A stretch of 64,000 nt of DNA from Rhodospirillales bacterium (GTDB taxonomy: Bacteria > Pseudomonadota > Alphaproteobacteria > ATCC43930 > CGMCC-115725), in contig DAHUYF010000117.1 of NCBI GenBank assembly GCA_027315365.1, positions 62,001-126,000 of the forward strand, written 5' to 3'. Each line of letters begins with the position of its first letter. Position 1 is the stretch's first letter. Positions 53,023 to 62,650 of this stretch are shown here, piece by piece. The position numbers and the translations under genes are program-made. The notes under the pieces are model-generated. The model saw only the letters and a list, made by a program, of their open reading frames with translations, had not been told where the DNA came from and searched no databases.

Positions 53023-53685
53023 ATGACCATTCTGGCGCTGCCGCATGACGAAGCGGCGGCGATCCGGCTGCTCGCCGAGGCGCGCCGCCGGCTGATGCGC
53101 CGCGACCGCCGCCTCGCTGCGGTGATCAAGGCCGTGGGTTCCTGCGTCTACGACCGGCGGCCGGCCGGCTTCGCCACTCTCTTCCAGTCGATCCTGCGCC
53201 AGCAGCTCTCGGGCAAGGCGGCGGCCACCATCGCCGGCCGCCTGCTGCAGGCCTGCGGCGGGCTGATCTCGCCCGACGCCGTGGCGGCACTCGACGACGC
53301 CGCCTTCGCCGCCAGCGGCGTCTCGCGCCAGAAGCGCGACTATCTTCGGGGCCTCGCCGCGGCGGCGCTGGCCGCGCCGGCCTTTTTCGCGGCGCTCGAA
53401 CAGCTGTCGGACGAGGCGGCGATCGAGGCGCTGACCGCCATCAAGGGGGTCGGCCGGTGGACCGCAGAGATGTACCTGATGTTCTGCCTCGGCCGCCTCG
53501 ACGTGCTGCCGCTGGGCGACGTGTCGATCCGCGCGGCCGTCGCCGACATTTATGGCCTTCCGCGCGCGGCGCCCGGGGCCGGGCTTATCGCCCTCGCCGA
53601 GACATGGCGCCCCTATCGCAGCGTTGCGTGCTGGTACTTCTACGCCCATCTGGATCGCGCCAAACAGCAGGCCGGAGCGAGGTAA
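53023..53685 (+). CDS. DNA-3-methyladenine glycosylase II (AlkA-like, HhH-GPD)
   Basis: 220 aa. The helix-hairpin-helix plus Gly-Pro-Asp core is seen in Ile-Lys-Gly-Val-Gly-Arg-Trp-Thr-Ala-Glu-Met-Tyr near residue 140, followed by Leu-Pro-Leu-Gly-Asp-Val with the catalytic Asp near residue 166. The N-terminal Ile-Leu-Arg-Gln-Gln-Leu-Ser-Gly-Lys is typical of AlkA. It excises alkylated bases. No SD of quality; a TGAGCAG precedes the ATG. Confidence 0.88.
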   Translation: MTILALPHDEAAAIRLLAEARRRLMRRDRRLAAVIKAVGSCVYDRRPAGFATLFQSILRQQLSGKAAATIAGRLLQACGGLISPDAVAALDDAAFAASGVSRQKRDYLRGLAAAALAAPAFFAALEQLSDEAAIEALTAIKGVGRWTAEMYLMFCLGRLDVLPLGDVSIRAAVADIYGLPRAAPGAGLIALAETWRPYRSVACWYFYAHLDRAKQQAGAR

Positions 53686-53986
53686 GGAGTGATCGCGCGG
53701 TGTTTGCGGTGAATACTTGCAGTTGATTGCGTTTCTCTGGACGCGCGTTAACAGTTTATCAGTAAAATTGGTTAACGCTGGGCGGCGTGGATATCGCGCC
53801 TTGTCAGGGGATTCGTGTGTCGCGGATTGGGCAGCAGGCAAAAGCGGGAGAGGCGTCGGCGGGCCCGGCGGGGGGGCCGACCTCCCTGCCGTCGACTGCC
53901 GCGAACCGCGGCTTTACCGGCGCCGGCCAGCGGCGCGCCGGGGCCGAAACGGCTTGCCAGGGCGGTTTCCAGCCGGTAGGGTCGTT
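53686..53986 (+). promoter_or_regulatory. 301-bp region before the M23/bactofilin genes, with an 8-bp palindrome
   Basis: An AT-rich stretch at about 53715-53775 carries the inverted repeat GCGTTAAC (53745-53752) and GTTAACGC (53771-53778), 18 bases apart. It could be an operator or a hairpin. A TAAAAT at 53763-53768 sits between the arms, so a bound protein could cover a -10 element. The rest is GC-rich with no gene. Confidence 0.45.
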
Positions 53987-55588
53987 ATGGTAAACAGCGG
54001 GCGGAATGGAAAACCCGCGGTTGTTCGCGCGCCATCGCTGCGCTGGCGGGCAGGCATGGGAACGATCCTTCGGTTCCGCTCGCCGAGTGTCCTCGTGGGG
54101 GGGACGACATGGCGCCTTGATGCCGGTTTTGGCCGCCGGTTCGGCGAGGCGGGTATCGGTAGCGGAGGGGATTTGCTCGGCAGACTGCTGAAATCGACCC
54201 TGCGGCTGTTTCCAGACCGCCAGATCCTGGTGCGCGCGGAAGGGCGGGTCAGCTACATCAGGCTGAGCCGCCGGTTGCAGCTGGCCCTGGTGTCGATGTG
54301 CCTCCTGGCCATCGGCGGGGTCGGCTATGGCGTGGTCGCGCCGGTCCATCGCGCCGCTCCTCCGGCGGAGCAGGCCGGAGCGCCCACCGGGGAGCTTCGC
54401 GCTCAGGTCGACGAGCTGCGGCGTCAGCTGGCGGCTGCCAACACCCTGCTTATGAAGGGCGCCAACAGCGATGCGCTCGCCCAGAACAAGGCGGCGATCG
54501 ACGACGCGCAGGCGCGCATCAAGGCGCTCGAGGATGCGCGCGACCGCGCCGCAGCCGAGGAGGCCGATCTGCGCCGCCAGCTCAGCCAGGCGCAGGATGC
54601 CGCCAACAGCCGCATGCAGAATGTGGCGCAGCTCAACCATACGCTCGACGCCGACCGCGGCGAGCTGCGCCAATCGGATGCGCAGCGCCAGTCGTTGCAG
54701 TCGCGCGTCCACCAGCTCGAGGCAGAGCTGGAAGGCGCGAACGCCCGCACCACCCAGGCCAAGGCCGACCTTGCCAGCAACGAGCGGCGGCTGCAGCAGC
54801 TTGCCGCCGAGCACGACAAGACGCTGTCCGAGCGCGACCGCCTCCAGGCCCGGCTGCTCGAGCTCCAGGGCCACGCGGCCGCCCCGAGCGCCGCTACCGG
54901 CGGCGCCGCCGCTCTCGCCGCCCCGGGCGCGCCGCAGCGCTCGACCGCGGACCGGCCGCCCGACCAGCGCAGCGAGAATGCGCCCCAGGCGGGAAATAAC
55001 GGCGAGATCGAGCGGGTTCTGGCCTCCACCGGCCTCGACGTCGAGAAGCTGCTGGGACGGTTGATCTCGGTGCCGCAAGGCCAAGGCGGTCCTTACATCG
55101 CGCTCGACAAAAAGCACCTGGCGCCGGCCGGCGCGCGCGGCGAGGAGCTGCAGAAGATACTGAAGACGCTGCCGCTGGCATCGCCGCTGACGCATTACAC
55201 CGTCGGGAGCGGCTTCGGCAGCCGTACCGACCCGTTCAACCGCCACCCGGCTTTCCATCCCGGCCTGGACCTGGAGGCGCCCTATCGCAGCGTCGTCTAC
55301 AGCACCGGCGCCGGCACGGTGATCTTTACCGGTGTGAAAGGCGAGTATGGCAAGGTCGTCGAGATCGACCACGGCCACGGCATCGTGACCCGCTACGCCC
55401 ACCTCCATCGCTTCATGGTGGCGCGCGGCCAGAAGGTGCCGGCGCATTTCCAGGTCGGAGAGGTCGGCAGCACCGGCCGGAGCACGGGACCGCATCTTCA
55501 CTACGAGGTGCTGGTCAACGGCACGGCACAGGACCCCGAAAAGTTTTTGCAGGCGGGCAAAAATGTGGTTCAAGCAAGCGGGAATTGA
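53987..55588 (+). CDS. M23 peptidase (LytM-type), membrane anchored, with coiled coil
   Basis: 533 aa. A transmembrane helix near residues 96-114 (Leu-Val-Ser-Met-Cys-Leu-Leu-Ala-Ile) follows a cytoplasmic N-terminus. A long coiled coil (about 135-305) is followed by the LytM domain: His-Pro-Gly-Leu-Asp metal ligands near 425, Ala-His-Leu-His near 471 and His-Leu-His-Tyr-Glu near 504. It should cut peptidoglycan cross-links. The start at 53987 is preferred; an ATG at 54056 is possible. The last 26 bases overlap the bactofilin gene, which in other bacteria recruits or localises such M23 enzymes. Confidence 0.85.
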   Translation: MVNSGRNGKPAVVRAPSLRWRAGMGTILRFRSPSVLVGGTTWRLDAGFGRRFGEAGIGSGGDLLGRLLKSTLRLFPDRQILVRAEGRVSYIRLSRRLQLALVSMCLLAIGGVGYGVVAPVHRAAPPAEQAGAPTGELRAQVDELRRQLAAANTLLMKGANSDALAQNKAAIDDAQARIKALEDARDRAAAEEADLRRQLSQAQDAANSRMQNVAQLNHTLDADRGELRQSDAQRQSLQSRVHQLEAELEGANARTTQAKADLASNERRLQQLAAEHDKTLSERDRLQARLLELQGHAAAPSAATGGAAALAAPGAPQRSTADRPPDQRSENAPQAGNNGEIERVLASTGLDVEKLLGRLISVPQGQGGPYIALDKKHLAPAGARGEELQKILKTLPLASPLTHYTVGSGFGSRTDPFNRHPAFHPGLDLEAPYRSVVYSTGAGTVIFTGVKGEYGKVVEIDHGHGIVTRYAHLHRFMVARGQKVPAHFQVGEVGSTGRSTGPHLHYEVLVNGTAQDPEKFLQAGKNVVQASGN

Positions 55589-56009
55589 GCACAGCGAGCG
55601 GCCGGGTCCTCCGAGCCGTCCCGCTGCGCCGTCGATCCTCAGCAGCGACCTGAAGATCGAAGGCGACATCGTCAGCCAGGGCGAGCTGCATATCAGCGGC
55701 TCGATCAAGGGCGACGTGGTCGCGCGCAAGCTGACGCTCGGCGAGGGCGGCTCGATCACTGGCGCAGTCGAGGCCGATATCGCGGTCGTCGCCGGCAACC
55801 TCGCCGGTCGTCTCACCGCTACCTCGGTGGTGCTGGCGCGCACCGCTCGCGTCGTGGCGGATGTGACCCATGTCTCGCTGTCGATCGAGCAAGGGGCCGT
55901 GTTCGAAGGCTTCAGCCGCCGCGTCGATACGATCGAAGCGGTGGCCGAGGACACGATCCGCACGCCGCGCCTCAACGCGCCGCCGCGCGGCGAACCCAAG
56001 CCGGCCTGA
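55563..56009 (+). CDS. Bactofilin (polymer-forming cytoskeletal protein)
   Basis: 148 aa. A short Pro-rich N-terminus is followed by the beta-helix core, with repeats such as Ile-Glu-Gly-Asp-Ile, Ile-Ser-Gly-Ser-Ile-Lys-Gly-Asp-Val, Ile-Thr-Gly-Ala-Val-Glu-Ala-Asp and Leu-Ala-Gly-Arg-Leu. Such proteins form filaments on the inner membrane and guide local wall growth. It starts 26 nt before the M23 stop, so the two are cotranslated. The partner enzyme is just upstream, as in LmdC-type pairs. Confidence 0.88.
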   Translation: MWFKQAGIEHSERPGPPSRPAAPSILSSDLKIEGDIVSQGELHISGSIKGDVVARKLTLGEGGSITGAVEADIAVVAGNLAGRLTATSVVLARTARVVADVTHVSLSIEQGAVFEGFSRRVDTIEAVAEDTIRTPRLNAPPRGEPKPA

Positions 56010-56025
56010 GGGCCTTCGCGCCGCG

Positions 56026-57021
56026 TCAGGCGCCGGCAAGCGCCTTGACGAAAGTGTCGCGCTCGACATTGCCGCCGGAGGCGATGACCGCGACCGTCCG
56101 GCCCTTGGCGTCGAGCCTGCCGGCGAGCACGGCGGCCAGCGCCGCGGCGCCCCCCGGCTCGACCACCAGTTTCAAATCGGCAAAGGCGACCGCCATGGCG
56201 CGGCAGACCTCGGCGTCGCTGGCGACGAGCCCGCCGGCGAGCAGGCGGCGATGGATGGCAAAGGGGATTTCGCCCGGCATCGGCGCCAACAACGCATCGC
56301 AGATCGAGCGCGCCGCCGGATCGTTGGCCAGGCGCTCGCCCGCCGCGAGCGAGCGCCGGAGATCGTCGGCCGCTTCGGGCTCCGCGCTGTAGACCCTGGT
56401 CTGCGGGCTTTGCGCGGCCAGCGCCAGGGCGCAGCCGGCGACCAGTCCGCCGCCGCTCGCCGGCACCACCAGCGCGTCAAGCCTGGCGCCGAGCGCCGCC
56501 GCCTGTGCCGCGATCTCGAGCCCGGCAGTGCCCTGGCCGGCGATCACCCGGGCATCGTCATAGGGCGGGACGAGGCTCGCGCCGCGCTCGGCGGCGATCG
56601 CGGCGCCGATCGCCTCGCGGTTGTCGCGCCAGCGGTCGTAGAACACCACCTCGGCACCGTAACCGCGCGTGTTTGCCGCCTTGATCGCGGGCGCATCGGC
56701 CGGCATGACGATGGTGGCGGGGACGCCGAGGAGCTGCGCCGCCGCCGCGACGCCTTGCGCGTGATTGCCGGACGAATAGGCGACGACGCCGGCGCGGCGC
56801 TGGCGCTCGTCGAGCTGCAGCAGCGTATTCATCGCGCCGCGGAATTTGAACGAGCCGGTGCGTTGCAGCGTCTCGGCCTTGACCAGCAGGCGAAAGCCCA
56901 GCCGCGCGTTGAGCAGCGGCGATTCCAGCAGCGGCGTGAGCACCACCCGACCGGCGAGGCGCAGCTCGGCGGCGCGAATCTCGGCGATGCCGGGTAGGTC
57001 AGAAGCGGCGGATGAAGTCAT
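56026..57021 (-). CDS. Threonine/serine dehydratase (PLP fold type II)
   Basis: 331 aa. PLP lysine is in Gly-Ser-Phe-Lys-Phe-Arg-Gly-Ala near residue 56; Ser-Ser-Gly-Asn-His-Ala-Gln-Gly near 83 and Ser-Gly-Gly-Gly-Leu near 178 are the phosphate-binding blocks. No ACT regulatory domain is present, so it is catabolic-type or a serine racemase/dehydratase relative. The ATG at 57021 lies 23 nt inside the alpha/beta hydrolase gene. It converges with bactofilin. Confidence 0.85.
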   Translation of the reverse strand: MTSSAASDLPGIAEIRAAELRLAGRVVLTPLLESPLLNARLGFRLLVKAETLQRTGSFKFRGAMNTLLQLDERQRRAGVVAYSSGNHAQGVAAAAQLLGVPATIVMPADAPAIKAANTRGYGAEVVFYDRWRDNREAIGAAIAAERGASLVPPYDDARVIAGQGTAGLEIAAQAAALGARLDALVVPASGGGLVAGCALALAAQSPQTRVYSAEPEAADDLRRSLAAGERLANDPAARSICDALLAPMPGEIPFAIHRRLLAGGLVASDAEVCRAMAVAFADLKLVVEPGGAAALAAVLAGRLDAKGRTVAVIASGGNVERDTFVKALAGA

Positions 57022-57850
57022 CGACGGCGGCAGCGGCTGCGGGCTCGTTGAGCGTCGGTGCGTGGCCGGCATCGGGCACCGTAACACGCAGCAGGTCGGG
57101 CTTGGCAAGCGCCATGCGCGCAAAGGTCTCGTCCGACAGCACGTCCGACAGCGCGCCGCGCAGCGCCAGCACGGGCAGCCGGCCGAGGGCGTGGAAATAA
57201 GGCCAGAGATCGGGCGCGGCGCCGGAGAGCCGCGCCAGCGGTCGCGCCAGATTGACGTCCCAGTCGACATGCAGCAGGCCATCCGTCCCCTCGCGGAAGG
57301 TGCCGCGCGCCAGCTTGAGCCAACCCTCCTCGGTGCGGATCGAAAGGTTCGGCAGCAGCGCGCGCAGATAGCGCGCCGCGCTTGGCCAATCGGGCTGCGG
57401 ATGGTCGGTGCCGACATAGTCGAGGATGCGGTCGAGGCCTTCCGGGATCACCTCGGGACCGAAATCGTTGAGCACGATGGCGCCGATCGCCGTCGGCTTC
57501 ATCACCGCAAGACCCATGGCGAGCGCGGCGCCGAGCGAGGTGCCGAGGACGATGACGCGCTGCAGGCCGGTGGCGGCGATCAGATGCGCGAGGTCGTTGA
57601 CATAGACGAAGGGGTCGTAATGGCGCCAGTCGCCGTCATAGTCCGACCGGCCGCGTCCGCGATAGTCGGGTGCCAGCACTCGGCGCTCGCCGGCATGGCG
57701 CTCGGCGACGTCGGCGAAGTCGGCGCTGTTGCGGACCAGGCCGCTCAGGCAGAGCAGCGGCCAGCGCGGCGACAGCGGGTCGCCATAGTCGCGGAAATAG
57801 AGCCTCAGCCCGTCCTGCAGCGTCAGGCGGCGTTCGCGAAAGACGGTCAC
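56999..57850 (-). CDS. Alpha/beta-fold hydrolase
   Basis: 283 aa. The nucleophile elbow is Gly-Thr-Ser-Leu-Gly near residue 105, the acid Asp likely in Pro-Asp-Ala-Gly-His near 260 with the catalytic His. A GTG at 57850 with GGAGG six bases upstream is the chosen start; another GTG six codons earlier exists. It overlaps the downstream threonine dehydratase. Substrate unknown; esterase or lactonase-like. Confidence 0.82.
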   Translation of the reverse strand: MTVFRERRLTLQDGLRLYFRDYGDPLSPRWPLLCLSGLVRNSADFADVAERHAGERRVLAPDYRGRGRSDYDGDWRHYDPFVYVNDLAHLIAATGLQRVIVLGTSLGAALAMGLAVMKPTAIGAIVLNDFGPEVIPEGLDRILDYVGTDHPQPDWPSAARYLRALLPNLSIRTEEGWLKLARGTFREGTDGLLHVDWDVNLARPLARLSGAAPDLWPYFHALGRLPVLALRGALSDVLSDETFARMALAKPDLLRVTVPDAGHAPTLNEPAAAAAVDDFIRRF

Positions 57851-57893
57851 GGCAGGCCTCCCTGGCACCGCGCGAGAAGTAGGCGCCGCCCGG

Positions 57894-59849
57894 TCACCGC
57901 TTCAAGTCGCCGGCGAGCGAGAAGGCGAGGCCGCGCCCGCCCAGCCGCAGGCGGTAGATCTGCAGGTTCTCGAGCACGCGCTGCACGTAGTTGCGCGTCT
58001 CGCCCACCGGAATCGATTCCACCCAATCGACCACGTCGGTGTTCTTGGCGCGGGGATCGCCGTAATCGCGGATCCACTGGCGCACCCGCGACGGGCCGGC
58101 ATTGTAGGCGGCGATCGCCAGCACATAGGAGCCGGAGAAATCGCCGAGCAGCCCGTCGAGGTATTGCCGTCCGAGGATGATGTTGTAGTGCGAATCGGTC
58201 AGCAGCCGGCTTTCCGAGAACGGCATGTGCAGCGTCTTGGCAATGTGGCTGGCCGTGGCCGGCATCAGCTGCATCATGCCGCGGGCGCCGGCCGAGCTGA
58301 CCGCCCCGTGGTCGAAGGCGCTCTCCTGGCGCGTCATCGCCAGCACCAGCGGCCGCTCGGCACCGCCGCCGGGCGGCAGCGGGGTGAGGGGGTAGCCCTC
58401 GTCCAGCAAGGTGACGCCGGCATAGCTCGCCTTCTTGGCCACCGCGATGGCGATGTCCGGCCGGTCGAGCTTGATGACGAGGTGGGCGAGGAGCACATGG
58501 TCGGCCGGCACCTGGGCGAGCTGGCTCACGCGCCGGGCGAACGGGCCGATGTAATCGTTGGCGCCGACCTGCGCCAGCGCGCGCATCACCTGAACCAGCT
58601 CGCGCTTGTCGAAGGCGGCGGTCTCGGCCGCGGTCGGCTTGGGCTCGGTGACGCTGTGCACGATGTTGGGCTCGCCCAGGGCGGTGGCGGCAAGCTGGCC
58701 GTAATAGGTCGTCACCTGCGCCGCGGCGGTGCCGTACCAGGCGCCGGCGAGCTGATGGTAGCCCATCGCCTCGGCGGCACGGGCCGCCCAATAGGCGCCG
58801 CGCGCCACGCTCACCGGCAGCTTCACCTCGTCGTAGAGCCTGACGAAGTGGTTGTAGGCAACATTGGGCTCGCGCAGGAAGCGCAGCGCCACCCAGCCGG
58901 CGAGGAACTCCAGCTCGGCGAAGGTCTGGCCGCTGGTCAAGCCGTGATGCGCCGCCAGCCGGTAGGCCACGGAGATGTCGCCGACGGCGAGCGCATGCCG
59001 CGCCAGGATCTGGCGCTCCCCCGCCCAGGCGAGCGGTCGCACCAGGTCGCGCGGCGGATGATCGAGCAGGGCGATGGCGTCGTCGTAATGCTCCTTGCGC
59101 GTGCGCCAGCGCATGCGCTCGAAGAGCAGGCCGGGATCGTTCTGCAGCGCCGGCGGGAGCCGCGCCATCAGGCGTTCGACGCCCGGCTCCATCGCCGCGA
59201 CGCGCAGGCGCGCGTCGGCCAGCGCGCGGTGGTCGGGATCGACCCGCGCCATCATGCGCCGCGCCGCCTCGACCTCGCCGTCCCAGAGCAGGCGGTCGAG
59301 CCGGGCCCAGTGATCCTCGGCGCGCAGGACATGGTGATAGCGCTGGAGCACCGACTTCTCCTCGAAGGCGGTGAAATCGCTCTTGATCCAGACCTCGCGA
59401 ATGCGCGCGACGCCTTCCTGTTCGCGTCCCTGGGCGATCCAGATGTCCGCCTGCTTGAACTTGCCGGCCGGCGTCACCGGCGCAAACCGGTCGAACCATT
59501 GGCCGAGGCTGCGGTCGGAAACGCCGGCCATGGCCTCTTCCGCATGCTGGCGCAGCGCCATCTGGCCGGGCCAGTCGGGATTGGCGGCGATGAAGTCGGT
59601 GACGTCGGCGAAGGACGCGCCGCTGCTGTTCCGCCTCAGGTTGAGCCACCACAGGACCTTGGCGAGCAACCGCTCGTGACCCCGGTCGGCGCGCTGGCCG
59701 GCAAGCGCCCAGTCGCCCGAGCGCACCGCCTGGAAGGCCTCGCGGTAGATGGTCTGGTCGGCGGCGCTCAGCTCGGCGCGCGCCGGCAGCACCGAGGCGG
59801 CGAGCAGCACCATCAGCACGAGACGATGAGCGAGCCACCTCGCCGGCAT
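57894..59849 (-). CDS. Soluble lytic murein transglycosylase (Slt70 type)
   Basis: 651 aa with a signal peptide ([10 protein letters not shown], cleavage near Ala-Arg-Ala). A long superhelical alpha domain (about 40-480) precedes the SLT catalytic domain: Gln-Glu-Ser-Ala-Phe with catalytic Glu509, Gly-Met-Met-Gln-Leu-Met-Pro-Ala-Thr, and [10 protein letters not shown]. It cleaves peptidoglycan glycan strands. Start at 59849 follows GGGAG. It is divergent from dapA. Confidence 0.9.
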   Translation of the reverse strand: MPARWLAHRLVLMVLLAASVLPARAELSAADQTIYREAFQAVRSGDWALAGQRADRGHERLLAKVLWWLNLRRNSSGASFADVTDFIAANPDWPGQMALRQHAEEAMAGVSDRSLGQWFDRFAPVTPAGKFKQADIWIAQGREQEGVARIREVWIKSDFTAFEEKSVLQRYHHVLRAEDHWARLDRLLWDGEVEAARRMMARVDPDHRALADARLRVAAMEPGVERLMARLPPALQNDPGLLFERMRWRTRKEHYDDAIALLDHPPRDLVRPLAWAGERQILARHALAVGDISVAYRLAAHHGLTSGQTFAELEFLAGWVALRFLREPNVAYNHFVRLYDEVKLPVSVARGAYWAARAAEAMGYHQLAGAWYGTAAAQVTTYYGQLAATALGEPNIVHSVTEPKPTAAETAAFDKRELVQVMRALAQVGANDYIGPFARRVSQLAQVPADHVLLAHLVIKLDRPDIAIAVAKKASYAGVTLLDEGYPLTPLPPGGGAERPLVLAMTRQESAFDHGAVSSAGARGMMQLMPATASHIAKTLHMPFSESRLLTDSHYNIILGRQYLDGLLGDFSGSYVLAIAAYNAGPSRVRQWIRDYGDPRAKNTDVVDWVESIPVGETRNYVQRVLENLQIYRLRLGGRGLAFSLAGDLKR

Positions 59850-60042
59850 CACAACTCCCGGGCGCCGTAAGCGGAGCGGCGCAAAACTGCCAGGCATTCT
59901 AACCGCATGGCGCCGGCAAACAAGCTGCGCCACCGGCTGCAGCATCGCCCGAAGCCGTCAACTTTCGGTAAATCGGGCGCGCTATGTTGCCGCGGTCCCT
60001 GCCAGCGGCTATCGTCGCCCCCGGAAGGCGGGGAGAACGGTC

Positions 60043-60918
60043 ATGTTCAAGGGCTCGATCGTCGCGCTCGTCACCCCGTTCCGCAACGGGGCGATCGACG
60101 AGAAGGCGTTTCAGGAATTCGTCGAGTGGCAGATCGGCCAGGGGACGCACGGCCTCGTGCCCTGCGGCACCACCGGCGAATCGCCGACCTTGAGCCACGC
60201 CGAGCACGAGCGTGTCATCGAGCTTTGCGTCGAGGCCGCCGACGGTCGCGTGCCGGTGATCGCCGGCACCGGCTCCAATTCGACCGAGGAGGCGATCCGC
60301 TTCACGCGCCACGCCAAGGCCGCGGGCGCCGACGCTGCGCTCGTCGTCTGCCCCTACTACAACCGGCCGACGCCGGAAGGGCTTTACCAGCACTTCAAGG
60401 CGATCCACGACGCGGTCGAGCTGCCGCTCGTGATCTACAACATTCCGGCCCGCACCGGCGTGGATATGAGCGTCGCCACCATGGCGCGGCTGGCCAAGCT
60501 GGCGAACATCGTCGGCGTCAAGGACGCGACCGCCGATCTCGCCCGGCCGCTGCGCACCCGCCAGGCGATCGGCGCGGATTTCTGCATGCTCTCCGGCGAG
60601 GATGCCACCGCGCTCGCCTTCAACGCCCAGGGCGGCGTCGGCTGCATCTCGGTGACCGCCAATGTCGCGCCGCGCGCCTGCGCCGACATGCAGGAGGCCT
60701 GGGCCAAGGGCGATACTGCGCGCGCCGCGGGCATAAACGACCGGCTCGCGCCGCTGCATGACGCGCTGTTCTGCGAGTCGAGTCCGGCGCCGTGCAAGTT
60801 CGGCACCTCGCTGCTCGGCAAGACGAGCGCCGAGGTGCGGCTGCCGCTGGTGCCGGCGAGCCCCGAGGCGCAGGAGAAGATGCGCCTGGCAATGCGCAGC
60901 GCGGGGGTCTTGAACTGA
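60043..60918 (+). CDS. dapA: 4-Hydroxy-tetrahydrodipicolinate synthase
   Basis: 291 aa, TIM barrel. Schiff-base Lys160 in Val-Gly-Val-Lys-Asp-Ala-Thr, Tyr132 in Ile-Tyr-Asn-Ile-Pro-Ala-Arg-Thr-Gly, and Thr44/Thr45 in Cys-Gly-Thr-Thr-Gly-Glu match the DHDPS active site. It condenses pyruvate with aspartate semialdehyde for lysine and diaminopimelate. GGGGAG precedes the ATG. It is followed 4 bases later by smpB. Confidence 0.95.
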   Translation: MFKGSIVALVTPFRNGAIDEKAFQEFVEWQIGQGTHGLVPCGTTGESPTLSHAEHERVIELCVEAADGRVPVIAGTGSNSTEEAIRFTRHAKAAGADAALVVCPYYNRPTPEGLYQHFKAIHDAVELPLVIYNIPARTGVDMSVATMARLAKLANIVGVKDATADLARPLRTRQAIGADFCMLSGEDATALAFNAQGGVGCISVTANVAPRACADMQEAWAKGDTARAAGINDRLAPLHDALFCESSPAPCKFGTSLLGKTSAEVRLPLVPASPEAQEKMRLAMRSAGVLN

Positions 60919-60922
60919 TTTT

Positions 60923-61390
60923 ATGACGCTGCGCGGGACCGAGCGTTTCGTCGCGCAGAACCGGCGGGCGCGTCACGACTTCCTCATCGAAAGCACGCTC
61001 GAAGCGGGGCTTCAGCTCATGGGCACCGAGGTGAAGGTGCTGCGGCAGGGCCTTGCCAGCATCAACGAGGCCTATGCCACCGAGCGCGACGGCGCCCTCT
61101 ATCTGGTGAACGCGCATTTTCCGGAATATCCCTCGTCGCGCTTCAACCACGAGCCGGGGCGCCCGCGCAAGCTGCTGCTGCGCAAGCGCGAGATCGACCG
61201 CCTGATGGGCGCCATCAAGCGCGAAGGCATCACGCTGGTACCGCTCTCGATCTATTTCAACGAGCGCGGCCGCGCCAAGCTCGAGCTCGGCCTCGCCAAG
61301 GGCAAGCGCAAGGCCGATAAGCGCGAGACCGAGAAGCAGCGCGACTGGCAGCGCGACCGGGCGCGCATCATGCGCGAGCGGAACCGCTGA
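60923..61390 (+). CDS. smpB: SsrA-binding protein
   Basis: 155 aa, standard. Asn-Arg-Arg-Ala-Arg-His-Asp-Phe near 13-20, Gly-Thr-Glu-Val-Lys-Val-Leu near 34, and the basic tail Lys-Arg-Lys-Ala-Asp-Lys-Arg-Glu-Thr. It brings tmRNA to stalled ribosomes. It starts 4 bases after dapA and its end overlaps the convergent glycosylase by 23 nt. Confidence 0.95.
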   Translation: MTLRGTERFVAQNRRARHDFLIESTLEAGLQLMGTEVKVLRQGLASINEAYATERDGALYLVNAHFPEYPSSRFNHEPGRPRKLLLRKREIDRLMGAIKREGITLVPLSIYFNERGRAKLELGLAKGKRKADKRETEKQRDWQRDRARIMRERNR

Positions 61391-62015
61391 GCCGGCGCCG
61401 CAGCTCGGCGAACACCGCCTCGAACATCGCCGCCGTCAGCCTGCCGGTATTGGTGTTGTAGCGCGAGCAGTGATAGCTGTCGGCGAGCACCAGGCCGTTC
61501 GGCAGGGTGTGCAGCGCGCCATGGGCGAAGGGAAAGGCGGCGCGGCGAGTGCCGGCCGCCGCCAGCACCGCGTGATGGGCGATGGTGCCCAGCGCCAGCA
61601 CCGCCGCAAGCCGCGGCAGCCTTTCGAATTCGGCGGCGAGGAAGCGGTTGCAGGCCTTGATCTCCGCCGGTTCCGGCTTGTTCTCCGGCGGCACGCAGCG
61701 CACCGCATTGGCGATGCGGCAATCGACCAGCGTCAGCCCGTCATCGGCCCGCTCGCCATACTCGCCGCGCGCGAAGCCGAACTTGCGCAGCGTGCCATAG
61801 AGCAGCACGCCGGCATAGTCGCCGGTGAACGGCCGGCCGGTGCGGTTGGCGCCGCGCAGGCCCGGCGCCAAGCCGACGATGAGGAGGCGCCCGTCCTCGC
61901 CGCCGAAGGAGGGTACGGGAGCATTGAACCAGTCGGGGTGATCGGCGCGCTGGCGTTGGCGGAAGGCGGCAAGGCGTGGGCAGAGCGGGCAGTCGCGATC
62001 GGGCGGCGCGCTCAC
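61368..62015 (-). CDS. Uracil-DNA glycosylase, family 5-like
   Basis: 215 aa. An N-terminal Cys-Pro-Leu-Cys pair and later Cys residues (near 113 and 127) can hold an Fe-S cluster. Val-Gly-Leu-Ala-Pro-Gly near 48 and Asp-Ser-Tyr-His-Cys-Ser-Arg near 182 are the family-5 variants of the catalytic and His motifs. It removes uracil and other deaminated bases. GTG at 62015 overlaps the NYN gene stop (GTGA), so they are one operon. Confidence 0.85.
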   Translation of the reverse strand: MSAPPDRDCPLCPRLAAFRQRQRADHPDWFNAPVPSFGGEDGRLLIVGLAPGLRGANRTGRPFTGDYAGVLLYGTLRKFGFARGEYGERADDGLTLVDCRIANAVRCVPPENKPEPAEIKACNRFLAAEFERLPRLAAVLALGTIAHHAVLAAAGTRRAAFPFAHGALHTLPNGLVLADSYHCSRYNTNTGRLTAAMFEAVFAELRRRLSGSARA

Positions 62016-62596
62016 TGAGGGCCGTAGCCCGTGGTCGTCGCCTGCGCGCGCGGGCTGTCCTCGCGGTGATGGACGCGCATGATGCTGGGCGCAAGCTCCT
62101 GCAGCTCCAGAAAGATGTCGGCCTGGCGGCGCAGCTCGTCGGCGACCATCGGCGGCGCCGAGCGAATGGTGGAGACTATGGTGACGCGCACCCCTTTGCG
62201 TTGCACCGCCTCGACCAGACGGCGGAAATCGCCGTCGCCGGAAAACAGCACGATATGGTCGAGATATTGCGCCATTTCCATCACGTCGATGGCCAGCTCG
62301 ATGTCCATGTTGCCCTTGATCTTGCGGCGCCCGGTGGCGTCCGTGTATTCCTTGGTCGGCTTGGTCACCATGGTGTAGCCGTTGTAGTCGAGCCAATCGA
62401 CCAGGGGCCGGAGCGGCGAGTATTCCTGGTCCTCGATCAGTGCCGTATAGTAAAAAGCGCGGATGAGGCGCCCCTTCGAGCCGAAAACCTCCAGCAGCCG
62501 TTTGTAATCGATGTCGAACTGCAACGCGCGCGCGGCGGCATAGAGGTTGGCGCCGTCGATGAAAAGGGCGATCCTCTCTTGCGGATAAAAAATCAT
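62012..62596 (-). CDS. NYN-domain (LabA/DUF88) protein, likely RNase
   Basis: 194 aa. PIN-like fold: Ala-Leu-Phe-Ile-Asp-Gly-Ala-Asn near 9-16, Asp-Ile-Glu-Leu-Ala-Ile-Asp near 101 and Leu-Phe-Ser-Gly-Asp-Gly-Asp-Phe near 121 carry acidic metal ligands. The start at 62596 fits the family N-terminus Met-Ile-Phe-Tyr-Pro-Gln-Glu-Arg. Likely a ribonuclease. It is upstream of, and overlaps, the uracil-DNA glycosylase gene. Confidence 0.85.
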   Translation of the reverse strand: MIFYPQERIALFIDGANLYAAARALQFDIDYKRLLEVFGSKGRLIRAFYYTALIEDQEYSPLRPLVDWLDYNGYTMVTKPTKEYTDATGRRKIKGNMDIELAIDVMEMAQYLDHIVLFSGDGDFRRLVEAVQRKGVRVTIVSTIRSAPPMVADELRRQADIFLELQELAPSIMRVHHREDSPRAQATTTGYGPQ

Positions 62597-62650
62597 CGGA
62601 GCCGGCTCCCTCAAATGAGAAAATATGTTCCGGAATAATGTCTTCCCGGC

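Noticed and set aside
53745-53778. CtrA-type TTAA-N7-TTAA site
   Set aside because: The TTAAC elements are 19 bases apart, not 7, and inverted; treated as a palindrome of unknown binder instead.
53804-55999. 731-codon minus strand frame
   Set aside because: Antisense to the M23 peptidase and bactofilin, whose motifs are clear; mirror frame of GC-rich coding DNA.
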